Assembly: GCA_013362295.1 (NCBI GenBank)
Contig: JABFWJ010000151.1
Coordinates: 1-9,228 of the forward strand
From: Thermoleophilia bacterium
Lineage (GTDB): Bacteria; Actinomycetota; Thermoleophilia; Gaiellales; Gaiellaceae
Length of the DNA: 9,228 bases
Direction of reading: 5' to 3'
Shown here: piece by piece, positions 1-6,323 of the stretch
Numbering within the stretch: position 1 is the stretch's first letter
Layout: each line of letters opens with the position of its first letter
Notes under the pieces: generated by a model
Database searches by the model: none
What the model was told of the DNA's origin: nothing
Seen by the model: only the letters and a program-made list of their open reading frames with translations
Made by a program: the position numbers and the translations under genes

Positions 1-775
1 CATCTACGTCGGCGGCCGATTCACCATTCCGGACGAGAAGACGCAGGTCAGTCTCGCCGCAGTCGACGCAGCGACTGGCGTGCTCGCTCACTGGGGCCCG
101 GTCGCAAACTCGGGTGTCTGGGCGATCGCGCCGAGCAGCGACGGCTCGACCGTGTATCTCGGCGGCGCCTTCGCGACGCTCGACGGCAAGGCGCGGCGAA
201 GGATCGGCGCCGTCGACGCGGACGGCGCGCTCACCACGTTCAACTCCGGGGCGAACGGGACCGTCCGCGCGATCCTGCCCGCGGGCGATGTCGTCTACGT
301 CGCCGGCCAGTTCGGGACGATCGCCGGCGAGCCGCACCGCGGCCTCGCGCTCGTCGACGCCGCCTCCGGCAAGTCGACCGGCTGGGACGCAGGAGCGGAC
401 GACACCGTCTTCGCGCTCGCGCTGTCGGGGGACACGCTGTACACCGCCGGCGACTTCACGACGATCGGGGGCAAGTCGCGGAAGGGGATCGCGGCGCTCG
501 ACGCCGGATCGGGCTCGGCGACACGCTGGGACGTAAGCCCCGACGAGGCGGTGCGCGCGCTCGCCGTCTCGCCCGACGGAACACGCCTCGTTGCCGCCGG
601 CAACTTCACGAAGATCGCCGGCGGCCGTCGCGACCTCGGCGAGTTCGATCTCGCGAGCGGCTTTCTCACCGACTGGAATCCCGATGCGCAGTTCGACGGC
701 ACGTCACTCGCCTACTCGCCGGACGGCGCCCTGCTGTATGCCGGCGGAGACGACCGGTTCGCGGTGTATCGCTGA
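1..775 (+). CDS. Beta-propeller repeat protein, 3' part (5' end outside window)
   Basis: The reading frame is open from base 2 to the TGA at 773-775 and gives 257 residues with no start inside the window. It consists of repeats of about 47-50 residues. Each has a core of the type [hydrophobic]-Y-[VLT]-[GA]-G-x-F followed by T-I-x-G (for example VYLGGAF, VYVAGQF, LYTAGDF, LVAAGNF at about residues 51, 99, 146 and 196), then an 'ALD/AVD...SG...W' stretch and 'V.ALA.S.DG'. Five to six such units are visible, the last decaying into 'LLYAGGDD' near the C-terminus. This pattern matches the delta-60/DUF5122-type beta-propeller repeats known from secreted or surface proteins of Gram-positive bacteria. 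No transmembrane segment or sorting signal is present in the part seen, and a signal peptide would lie upstream. The substrate or partner is unknown. The gene converges on the toxin gene with only 6 bp between stop codons. Confidence 0.75.
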   Translation, partial: IYVGGRFTIPDEKTQVSLAAVDAATGVLAHWGPVANSGVWAIAPSSDGSTVYLGGAFATLDGKARRRIGAVDADGALTTFNSGANGTVRAILPAGDVVYVAGQFGTIAGEPHRGLALVDAASGKSTGWDAGADDTVFALALSGDTLYTAGDFTTIGGKSRKGIAALDAGSGSATRWDVSPDEAVRALAVSPDGTRLVAAGNFTKIAGGRRDLGEFDLASGFLTDWNPDAQFDGTSLAYSPDGALLYAGGDDRFAVYR

Positions 776-781
776 CGCTGA

Positions 782-1198
782 TCAAGGCACGACATCGAAC
801 AGCGGTGTGTGCGCCGGGCGGACGATGCCGAAGTGACGACGATCGAGCGTCGCGACGCGTACGATGCCGAGCCGTTCAGCCGTCGCAACGACCGATGCGT
901 CGACGAGGCCAAGCGGAAGATCGCGGTACTTCGCGACGAGCTGTGCGACGCGCACCCAGTCACCGGGCTGCGGCGCGTCGACGACGAAGGTTCCCGCGGC
1001 GAGATCTTCGACGAACCGTACTTCGGCGTACGCACCCAGCCGTGACTCGAGCAGGAACCCCACCTCGCTGAGCACCAGCGCGGGCACGACCAACGGACCG
1101 GGGTCGTCGGTCAGCAGTTCGACGCATGACTCATGGTGATCGTCGTCCGCGTCGACGTAGGCGTACAGCAGCCCCGCGTCTACGAGCGTTCCGGCCAC
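782..1198 (-). CDS. vapC: VapC-type PIN-domain toxin of module 1
   Basis: 138-residue PIN-domain ribonuclease, the toxin of a type II toxin-antitoxin pair. VapC toxins cleave tRNA or rRNA and are neutralised by the cognate antitoxin. The four acidic residues expected in the metal-binding site are visible: Asp7 in 'TLVDAGLLYAY', Glu45 in 'LVLSEVGFLL', Asp100 in 'LVDASVVATAERL' and Asp119 in 'VATLDRRHF'. The start is a GTG at 1198-1196, chosen because it places the first catalytic Asp at residue 7, as usual for VapC. It overlaps the 3' end of the antitoxin gene by 19 bp, so translation is probably coupled. Size and motifs look intact, so a working toxin is likely. The RNA target cannot be read from the sequence. 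The gene ends tail-to-tail with the beta-propeller gene, with no room for a terminator between them. Confidence 0.9.
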   Translation of the reverse strand: MAGTLVDAGLLYAYVDADDDHHESCVELLTDDPGPLVVPALVLSEVGFLLESRLGAYAEVRFVEDLAAGTFVVDAPQPGDWVRVAQLVAKYRDLPLGLVDASVVATAERLGIVRVATLDRRHFGIVRPAHTPLFDVVP

Positions 1199-1407
1199 TC
1201 GGCACGGAGAATCTCTTCGACCTGCGTCGAGACGTCGCCGCGGCCGCTGCGGCCCGCGCCTGCGGCCCGCAGGACACGGCGTCGCCCGCCGAGGTGCGCC
1301 TCGAGGGCTTCCCGCACCAGTTCGGACACAGTCATGCCGCGCCGCCGGGCCTCGTGGCGCAGCTTTGCATCCAGCTCGTCGGTCACCTTGACGGTCGTTC
1401 GCTGCAT
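1180..1407 (-). CDS. vapB: VapB-type ribbon-helix-helix antitoxin of module 1
   Basis: 75-residue antitoxin starting at the ATG at 1407-1405. Residues 1-40 have the ribbon-helix-helix (CopG/MetJ-like) pattern: a short strand 'QRTTVKVTDEL', a helix 'DAKLRHEARRRG', the turn 'MTVSEL' and helix 'VREALEAHLGG'. The RHH fold binds operator DNA as a dimer. The C-terminal 35 residues, basic and then acidic ('STQVEEILRAEWPERS'), are the expected toxin-binding tail. The gene overlaps vapC by 19 bp. A perfect palindrome, GGTATGC-CA-GCATACC, ends one base before the start codon and contains the best -10 hexamer, so autorepression by the VapBC complex is likely. There is no Shine-Dalgarno sequence in that spacer, which suggests a leaderless or nearly leaderless message. 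Confidence 0.88.
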   Translation of the reverse strand: MQRTTVKVTDELDAKLRHEARRRGMTVSELVREALEAHLGGRRRVLRAAGAGRSGRGDVSTQVEEILRAEWPERS

Positions 1408-1408
1408 C

Positions 1409-1424
1409 GGTATGCCAGCATACC
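1409..1424. promoter_or_regulatory. Palindromic operator and -10 region of toxin-antitoxin module 1
   Basis: Perfect inverted repeat with 7-bp arms GGTATGC and GCATACC and a 2-bp spacer. On the minus strand it contains TATGCT (1422-1417), a fair -10 hexamer ending 9 nt before the vapB ATG. RHH antitoxins typically bind such short palindromes over their own promoter, so the likely ligand is VapB or VapBC. The DNA symmetry is seen; binding is inferred. Confidence 0.65.
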
Positions 1425-1431
1425 AATTACC

Positions 1432-1468
1432 TCGGCCTGCCGAACCTGTGGCATCATGTGACCACATG
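1432..1468. promoter_or_regulatory. Two further palindromes in the divergent toxin-antitoxin spacer; candidate operator of module 2
   Basis: Two more 2-bp-spaced inverted repeats lie on the module 2 side: TCGGC-CT-GCCGA at 1432-1443 and CATGTG-AC-CACATG at 1455-1468. The second covers the ATG of the Phd-type antitoxin gene. TGTGG at 1447-1451 also pairs with CCACA at 1462-1466. Centres of the three palindromes in the spacer are 21 and 24 bp apart, about two helical turns. Phd/YefM proteins bind palindromes at their promoters, so the 1455 site is the best candidate. CATCAT at 1452-1457 could be a poor -10 box, 8 nt before the ATG. Confidence 0.5.
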
Positions 1469-1729
1469 GTTCGGATCGGCATCCGGGAGCTTCGGGACAA
1501 CCTGACGGCAGCCGTCCGTCGTGTGCGCGCAGGGGAGACGATCGAGATAACGCACGATGGAGAGCCGGTCGCGATCATGACGGCCCTGCCGCGTCGCCGC
1601 CTCGATCGTCTTGTGATCGTCGGTGACGCAACACCGCCGATCCCGCTCGACACGCCACTTTGCCGATTTCCGGTCGTGACGGGTAGGACCGCGTCTCAGG
1701 CGCTCGAGGACGACCGCACTGGCAGCTGA
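1466..1729 (+). CDS. Phd/YefM-family antitoxin of module 2
   Basis: 87-residue protein from the ATG at 1466. The N-terminal half has the classic Phd/YefM pattern: 'MVRIGIRELRDNLTAAVRRVRAG' (strand, then 'REL+x[NH]L' helix) followed by 'ETIEITHDGEPVAIMTAL', where the HDGEPVA turn is diagnostic of the family. These N-terminal residues form the DNA-binding dimer. The C-terminal part after about residue 45 is proline-rich and poorly conserved, as expected for the toxin-neutralising tail. It pairs with the downstream PIN toxin, whose likely start lies 11 bp inside this gene. An inverted repeat overlapping the ATG is the probable autoregulatory operator. Phd-type antitoxins often pair with VapC toxins in actinobacteria, so the mixed pairing is normal. 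Confidence 0.88.
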   Translation: MVRIGIRELRDNLTAAVRRVRAGETIEITHDGEPVAIMTALPRRRLDRLVIVGDATPPIPLDTPLCRFPVVTGRTASQALEDDRTGS

Positions 1730-2126
1730 GCCGTCCGTCTTCTACGCGGATTCGTCTGCTCTGGTGAAGCGCGTAGTGCAGGAGCCGCAGAGCGCCGCGC
1801 TCGACCGCTTCCTCGCGTCCGAGCCGTGCGTCTTGGCGACGAGTCGGATTGCGGTGGTTGAGGTGGCGCGGGCGGTGCGGCTTGCGAATCCTGATCCGGA
1901 GGCAGAAGCCGAGGCGATGCGACTGCTGAACTCCTGTCTCCTGATCGACGTGACGGACGCCCTGTTGCGGCATGCGAGACGGCTCGCCTCCGAACGGGTG
2001 CGCACGCCCGATGCCATCCATCTTGCAACTGCTGCGTATGTCGAACCTGATGCAGTTCTGGTCTACGACCGACGCTTGGCCGACGCGTGCATCGCAGAAG
2101 GCCATCTCGTAACCGCTCCGGAATGA
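1719..2126 (+). CDS. vapC: VapC-type PIN-domain toxin of module 2 (apparent CTG start)
   Basis: PIN-domain ribonuclease toxin of about 135 residues. With a start at the CTG at 1719, the four acidic site residues are Asp11 ('FYADSSALVK'), Glu48 ('RIAVVEVARA'), Asp98 ('TPDAIHLATA') and Asp117 ('LVYDRRLADA'), the full VapC set. The only ATG/GTG near the 5' end is GTG 1764, but that would delete Asp11 and the first beta strand. The frame is open back to the stop at 1677, and the only plausible upstream initiator is CTG 1719, preceded by GAGGA at 1706-1710 with an 8-nt spacer. It overlaps the antitoxin stop by 11 bp, which suits translational coupling. The 3' end overlaps rsmD by ATGA. The protein looks intact. 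The cleavage target is unknown. Confidence 0.87.
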   Translation: MAAEPSVFYADSSALVKRVVQEPQSAALDRFLASEPCVLATSRIAVVEVARAVRLANPDPEAEAEAMRLLNSCLLIDVTDALLRHARRLASERVRTPDAIHLATAAYVEPDAVLVYDRRLADACIAEGHLVTAPE

Positions 2127-2637
2127 GGATCATCGCGGGAACCCGTCGCGGCCATCGGATCGCCGCGCCGAAGGGACGTGACACGCGGCCGACCTCGGAC
2201 CGGGTGCGCGAGAACGCGTTCAACCTGATCGGGCCGGTCGACGACGCCGACGTGCTCGATCTCTTCGCGGGCTCGGGAGCGATGGGGCTCGAGGCGCTCT
2301 CGCGCGGCGCTGCCTCCGCCACGTTCGTCGAATCGGACCGCGAAGCCTGCCGGACGATCAATGCGAACCTCGACAAGCTGAAGCTCGGCGCCGGCGTGCT
2401 CTGCCAGGACGTGCTCCGAGCCGTGACGAGCGAGCGCCGCACCTACGACCTCGTCCTCTGCGACCCGCCCTATGGCTACGACCACACGAGGCTCACGCCC
2501 TACCTCGCCCGCCTCGTCGGCGACGACGGCCTGCTCGTCTACGAGTCCTCCGGGCGGGAGGATCCGCCCGAGGTGCCGGGGCTCGACCTCCGTACCTCCC
2601 GCCGGTACGGCTCGGCGCGGCTTACGCTGTTCGACAG

Positions 2638-2641
<4 letters not shown>
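2123..2641 (+). CDS. rsmD: 16S rRNA (guanine966-N2)-methyltransferase RsmD
   Basis: 172-residue SAM-dependent methyltransferase that methylates N2 of G966 (E. coli numbering) in 16S rRNA during 30S assembly. Visible motifs: 'MRIIAGTRRG' at the N-terminus, 'RPTSDRVRENAFN' at residues 22-34 (the RsmD family signature), SAM motif I 'DLFAGSGAMGLEALSRGA' from residue 46, an acidic 'FVESDR' that should bind the ribose, and catalytic motif IV 'DPPY' at 115-118. The length is normal for the family. The ATG at 2123 overlaps the toxin stop codon (ATGA) and the gene's own stop overlaps coaD in the same way, so expression is likely coupled to both neighbours. The rsmD-coaD pairing is widespread in bacteria and supports both calls. 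No Shine-Dalgarno sequence is evident, consistent with re-initiation. Confidence 0.95.
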
Positions 2642-3156
<515 letters not shown>

Positions 3157-3166
3157 ACTCAACACC

Positions 3167-3676
3167 ATGGACGTCCTAGTGCTGATCGACAAGCTCGACG
3201 ACCTCGTGCACAACGCGAAGGCCGTCCCGCTCACCGACCAGGTGCGCATCGACCGCGAGGAGATCTACGACATCCTCGACCAGATGCGCGCCACGATCCC
3301 CGAGGAGATCAAGCAGGCCCGGTGGATCGTCAAGGAGCGGCAGGAGATGCTGGCCGAGGCCAAGCGCGAGCAGGATCGTCTCCTCCAGGAGGCGCGCGAG
3401 CAGGCGGTGCGGGAAGCGTCGCAGACCGAGATCGTGAAGCTGGCCGAGCGCCAGGCGCAGGAGATCATCGACGAGGCGCGCCGGCAGGCCCGGGAGATGC
3501 GCCTGGAGATGGAGGACTGGGCCGACGGGATGCTGGCGACGCTCGAGACGAACCTCGACAAGTTCCTCGTCGCGGTCCGCCGCGGCCGGGAGCGGCTGCA
3601 CGAGCGCTCGCAGGAGTCGGTCGTCGCCGGGATCGGCCCGGTCGACCTCTCCGACAACGGCGGGGCCGGCTACTAA
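3167..3676 (+). CDS. DivIVA-like coiled-coil protein, SepIVA (Rv2927c) type
   Basis: 169-residue, highly charged protein. An N-terminal stretch 'VLVLIDKLDDLVHNAKAVPLTDQVRIDREEIYDILDQMRATIPEEIKQARWIVKE' (split here only by description, residues 4-57) precedes a long Glu/Arg/Ala-rich helix at about residues 45-120 with clear heptad character, then a second helix and a Gly-rich tail 'DNGGAGY'. Automated pipelines often label such proteins ATP synthase subunit b-like because of the coiled coil, but there is no membrane segment and no ATP operon here. The context, between coaD and yceD and in a cluster with rnc and smc, matches mycobacterial Rv2927c next to Rv2926c (yceD-like) and Rv2925c (rnc). 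That protein is the DivIVA-domain septation factor SepIVA. A role in septum placement or cell-envelope growth is therefore inferred from family and neighbourhood. Start ATG 3167 is the first in frame and gives the conserved 'MDVL..IDKLDDLV' N-terminus. Confidence 0.7.
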   Translation: MDVLVLIDKLDDLVHNAKAVPLTDQVRIDREEIYDILDQMRATIPEEIKQARWIVKERQEMLAEAKREQDRLLQEAREQAVREASQTEIVKLAERQAQEIIDEARRQAREMRLEMEDWADGMLATLETNLDKFLVAVRRGRERLHERSQESVVAGIGPVDLSDNGGAGY

Positions 3677-3680
3677 CAGG

Positions 3681-3713
3681 CGAACCTGATTCGGCGCAGC
3701 CGAACCAGGTTCG
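3681..3713 (+). terminator. Strong hairpin between the SepIVA-like gene and yceD
   Basis: Arms at 3681-3695 and 3699-3713 pair in 14 of 15 positions (one A-C mismatch at 3689/3705) around a GCA loop. It follows the stop codon by 4 nt. There is no U-tract, so it is not a canonical intrinsic terminator. It could be an actinobacterial I-shaped terminator, an mRNA stabiliser or a processing site. Right after it lies a candidate promoter for yceD, so a terminator role is plausible. Confidence 0.5.
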
Positions 3714-3730
3714 AGCCCTGCGCCGTTCGC

Positions 3731-3736
3731 TACCTT
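3731..3736 (+). promoter_or_regulatory. Candidate -10 box for yceD, leaderless spacing
   Basis: TACCTT ends 6 nt before the yceD ATG at 3743, and no Shine-Dalgarno sequence lies between the upstream hairpin and the ATG. A transcription start about 7 nt after the box would coincide with the ATG. The 60-bp spacer contains nothing else recognisable, and no good -35 is seen. Confidence 0.4.
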
Positions 3737-3742
3737 GGTCGC

Positions 3743-4249
3743 ATGACGAGCTTCAGCCTGCGTCAGGTGAAGCTGCGTCCCGGTGAGCACTACCGCGACG
3801 AGCTCGAGGTGGAGCTGTCCCCGCTGAACTACGGCGGCCAGCGCTACCTGCCGGTGCCGGACAAGGTGCCCGCGGAATTCGAGGTCACGCGCGCGAACAC
3901 GGGGACGGTCTTCTCCCTGGCGTTCACCGCGCGCCTCTTCGGGCCGTGCTACCGCTGCCTCGGCGACGCCGTCCTCGAGCTGCCGATTCGCGCGCGCGAG
4001 TACCAGGACGAGTACCCGAAGGACGAGGAGATGAGGACGGAGTACGTCGACGGGAACAACCTCGACGTGTCGGGCTGGGCGCGCGACGCGATTGCGCTCG
4101 CGCTGCCGGACAAGATCCTCTGCCGCCCGGACTGCGCGGGGCTCTGCGGCGAGTGCGGGAAGAACCTGAACGACGAGCCGCACACGCACGAGGAGGCGCA
4201 CGTCGACCCGCGCTGGGCGGCGCTCGAGGCGCTGCGCGAAGACTCCTAG
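3743..4249 (+). CDS. yceD: YceD/DUF177 family protein
   Basis: 168-residue member of the YceD (DUF177) family. The family is linked to rpmF and to 23S rRNA and large-subunit maturation in bacteria and plastids, but its exact biochemical function is not settled. The C-terminal half carries six cysteines in the typical layout: 'CYRCLG' (Cys69, Cys72) and 'CRPDCAGLCGECGKNLN' (Cys127, 131, 135, 138), which probably bind a metal such as zinc. The N-terminal part ('LRQVKLRPGEHYRDELEVELSPL') is the usual variable domain. In many genomes yceD directly precedes rpmF; here two minus-strand genes separate them. The gene meets the convergent acetyltransferase gene in a 4-bp overlap, CTAG, in which each strand reads its own TAG stop. 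Confidence 0.9.
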   Translation: MTSFSLRQVKLRPGEHYRDELEVELSPLNYGGQRYLPVPDKVPAEFEVTRANTGTVFSLAFTARLFGPCYRCLGDAVLELPIRAREYQDEYPKDEEMRTEYVDGNNLDVSGWARDAIALALPDKILCRPDCAGLCGECGKNLNDEPHTHEEAHVDPRWAALEALREDS

Positions 4250-4719
4250 GCTGCCGCGCGCCGCTCCATCAGCACGACGTCGCTCCATTCGCCGCGCTTC
4301 CGTGCGAGCTTCTCGCGGACCCCGACCACTCGGAACCCGCACTTGTCGTGCAGCGCGATCGACGCCGCGTTGGCAGCGAGGATCCCTGCCTGGAGCGTCC
4401 AGATCTGGGCGGCGTCCGCCTCCCGGCACAGCTGTTCGAGCAGCGCCCGACCGATTCCGCGCCCGCGGGCGTGACGCGCGATGTAGATCGAGTTCTCGGC
4501 CACGCCTCGGTAACAGGCGCGGTCCGAGTACGGCGCGAGCGCGGCCCAGCCGAGCACCTCGCCGTTCACGCGTGCGACGAGGCGCGGCCAGACGAGATGA
4601 TCGCGATCCCATTCGTCCCACGTGGGAACGAGCTCCTCGAACGTGCCGATGTCGAGGCCTTCCTCGTAGATTGCGCGAACGGCAGGCCAGTCGGCGGGCA
4701 GCAGCGCGTCGATCTTCAC
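4246..4719 (-). CDS. GNAT acetyltransferase, PAT/MnaT-like
   Basis: 157-residue GNAT N-acetyltransferase starting at the GTG at 4719-4717. The acetyl-CoA binding motif A is 'ARHARGRGIGRALLEQL' at about residues 81-97, with R85-x-x-G88-x-G90 as the pyrophosphate loop. It resembles the phosphinothricin acetyltransferase (bar/pat) and YncA/MnaT group: 'AENSIYI' with Glu75 equals the family catalytic Glu, 'ALHDKCGF' supplies His124, and 'KRGEWSDVVLMER' matches the C-terminal 'G.W.DV' signature. Such enzymes acetylate the amino group of phosphinothricin, methionine sulfone/sulfoximine or related small amines, so detoxification or amino-acid quality control is likely. The substrate cannot be fixed from sequence. 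Its start overlaps the ABC-F stop by GTGA, so it is co-translated with that gene, which suggests a shared protective role. Confidence 0.85.
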   Translation of the reverse strand: MKIDALLPADWPAVRAIYEEGLDIGTFEELVPTWDEWDRDHLVWPRLVARVNGEVLGWAALAPYSDRACYRGVAENSIYIARHARGRGIGRALLEQLCREADAAQIWTLQAGILAANAASIALHDKCGFRVVGVREKLARKRGEWSDVVLMERRAAA

Positions 4720-6266
4720 AACCTGATCGTACGAGTCACCGCGAGCCGCTCGAGGAACCGGCGGTCGTGCGTCACGACGACGAGCGCGCCGGTGTAGGTC
4801 TCGAGAGCGGTCTCGAGCTCTTCGATCGCCTCGAGGTCGAGGTGGTTCGTGGGCTCGTCGAGGATCAGGCAGTTCGCTCCGCGCGCCGCCAGCAGCGCGA
4901 GCGCGCTCCGGGTTCGCTCGCCGGGCGAGAGCAGGCGCGCGGGCCGTTCGACGTCGTCGGCTCCGAGCGCGAACTTCGCGAGCAGGGTCCGAGCCGCCGT
5001 GGGAACCAGGCCCGAGAGCTTGGTGAAGTCTGCGAGCAGCACCCCTTCGAAGAGGTCGCGGGCCTGGTTCAGCTCGCCGAAGACGACTGCCGGGCCGATC
5101 CGCCGCGCTCCCGACGCCAGTGGGAGGTCGCCGACGAGCGCGCGGATCAGCGTCGTCTTTCCGGACCCGTTCCGCCCGACGACGGCGAGCCGGTCGCCCC
5201 ACTGCAATGCGACGTCGAGAGGCCCGAGCGTGAACGACCCGACCTCGACGATCGCGTCGGTGAGCTCAACGATCGTCCCGGTCGGGGGCGCCGAGGCGAA
5301 CTCGAGCTGCAGGCGCCACGGCGTCCACGGCTTCTCGACCTCCTCGAGCCGCTCGAGCAGGTTCCGCGCCTGCTTCACCTTGCCGCGCAAGGCGTTCGTC
5401 GCACGGCGGCCGGTCTGCTGTGTCCCGAGCCCGCGCGCCTCCGTGCGCCGCGTCGCGAGCAGGCCCGCGTACCGGTCTCGCTCGTCGACGTAGTCGGCGT
5501 ACGCGGCCTCGTGCTGCGCGCGGGCGCGCTTCCGCGCCGCCTCGTACTGCGTCCACGTGCCGGCGTACTCGTGGAGGCGGCGCGTCTCTGCCTCGAACTC
5601 GAGCACGCGCGTCACCGTGCGGTCGAGAAAGGCGCGGTCGTGCGACACGAGCACGACGCCGCCCGGCAGGCCGTCCAGGAAGCGCTCGAGCCGGTCGAGG
5701 CCGGCGAAGTCGAGATTGTTCGTCGGCTCGTCGAGGAGGAAGACGTCGAAGCGGGCGAGCAGGATGGCGGCGAGCGCGGTGCGCGCCGCCTCTCCGCCGG
5801 AGAGCGAGGCGACCTCTCGATCGGCGCGGCGGCCGAGGCCGATGTCGGCGAGGGCCGCTCCGGCCCGAGCCTCGAAGTCCTCGCCGCCGAGCGCGAGGAA
5901 GCGGTCGAGCGCCTCCGAGTAGGCAGCCGCGAGGCCCGGCTCCGAGCCGAGGCGGGAGGCCAGCTCGTCCATCTCCCGCTCCGCGGCCCCGATGCCGGTT
6001 CGGCGCGCGAGGTATCCGCGGACGGTCTCGCCGGGCCGCGCCTCCGGCTCCTGCGGGAGGTAGCCGACGACCCCGGCGCGGACGATCTCGCCGGCGTCGG
6101 GCGCCTCGAGCCCCGCGAGCACACGGAGCAGGGTCGACTTGCCGATCCCGTTCGGGCCGACGATGCCGACACGATCGCCGGGGGCGACGACCAGCGAGAC
6201 GCGGTCGAGCACCTGGACGGCGGCAAAGCTCTTCGAGATGTCGCGTGCTGCAAGCGAGCCCGGCAA
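4716..6266 (-). CDS. ABC-F family ATPase (ribosome-associated / antibiotic-resistance type)
   Basis: 516-residue protein with two ABC domains and no membrane segment, the ABC-F layout. ABC-F proteins bind the ribosomal E site and either aid stalled ribosomes or displace antibiotics. Domain 1: Walker A 'GPNGIGKST' 37-45, signature 'LSGGE' 155-159, Walker B 'FLLDEP' with Glu180, switch His209. An interdomain linker spans about 222-325 and is rich in charged helices ('RKRARAQHEAAYADYVDERDR'). Domain 2: Walker A 'GRNGSGKTT' 364-372, signature 'LSPGE' 446-450 (Pro instead of Gly), Walker B 'LILDEP' with Glu471, His500. The start is TTG at 6266-6264, chosen because AAGGAG (6280-6275) lies exactly 8 nt upstream and no ATG is nearby. 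The gene is translationally coupled to the acetyltransferase. The leader contains SD-masking complementarity, as is common for regulated resistance ABC-F genes. The drug or stress it answers is unknown. Confidence 0.92.
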   Translation of the reverse strand: MPGSLAARDISKSFAAVQVLDRVSLVVAPGDRVGIVGPNGIGKSTLLRVLAGLEAPDAGEIVRAGVVGYLPQEPEARPGETVRGYLARRTGIGAAEREMDELASRLGSEPGLAAAYSEALDRFLALGGEDFEARAGAALADIGLGRRADREVASLSGGEAARTALAAILLARFDVFLLDEPTNNLDFAGLDRLERFLDGLPGGVVLVSHDRAFLDRTVTRVLEFEAETRRLHEYAGTWTQYEAARKRARAQHEAAYADYVDERDRYAGLLATRRTEARGLGTQQTGRRATNALRGKVKQARNLLERLEEVEKPWTPWRLQLEFASAPPTGTIVELTDAIVEVGSFTLGPLDVALQWGDRLAVVGRNGSGKTTLIRALVGDLPLASGARRIGPAVVFGELNQARDLFEGVLLADFTKLSGLVPTAARTLLAKFALGADDVERPARLLSPGERTRSALALLAARGANCLILDEPTNHLDLEAIEELETALETYTGALVVVTHDRRFLERLAVTRTIRL

Positions 6267-6269
6267 GGG

Positions 6270-6323
6270 CGGATCTCCTTACGGTCGAGGGCGAAAAACG
6301 CGGGTTTTCGACTCAGAGATCCG
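6270..6323 (-). promoter_or_regulatory. ABC-F leader with SD-sequestering stem and nested hairpin
   Basis: In the minus-strand transcript, CGGATCTC (6323-6316) is an exact 8-nt complement of GAGATCCG (6277-6270). The latter includes the last three bases of the AAGGAG ribosome binding site. Between the arms lies a smaller hairpin, CGAAAA (6310-6305) with TTTTCG (6297-6292). An alternative pair GTCGA (6312-6308) with TCGAC (6288-6284) is mutually exclusive with the smaller hairpin. Such alternative folds resemble translation-attenuation leaders of ribosome-protection genes. Complementarity is read directly; folding energy and function are not tested. Confidence 0.5.
6275..6280 (-). promoter_or_regulatory. 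Shine-Dalgarno of the ABC-F gene; fixes its TTG start
   Basis: AAGGAG on the minus strand, followed by 8 nt (atccgccc) and the TTG at 6266. It is the strongest ribosome binding site in the window, and it decides the unusual start codon. Its 3' half, GAG, lies in the GAGATCCG stretch that can pair with the upstream leader. Confidence 0.8.

Noticed and set aside
1764..2126. GTG 1764 as the start of the second toxin
   Set aside because: It would remove the first beta strand and the first catalytic Asp; all other PIN-site residues are intact, so a longer protein is more likely.
3700..3730. Possible tRNA remnant: CAGG-TTCGAGC-CCTG looks like a T-arm
   Set aside because: No matching acceptor, D or anticodon arms could be placed upstream at tRNA distances, and the bases are better explained by the large hairpin at 3681-3713.
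3176..4621. Long open frame of 481 codons on the minus strand across the SepIVA-like gene and yceD
   Set aside because: Low-complexity Arg/Leu/Val-rich translation, antisense to two well-supported genes; a typical high-GC shadow.
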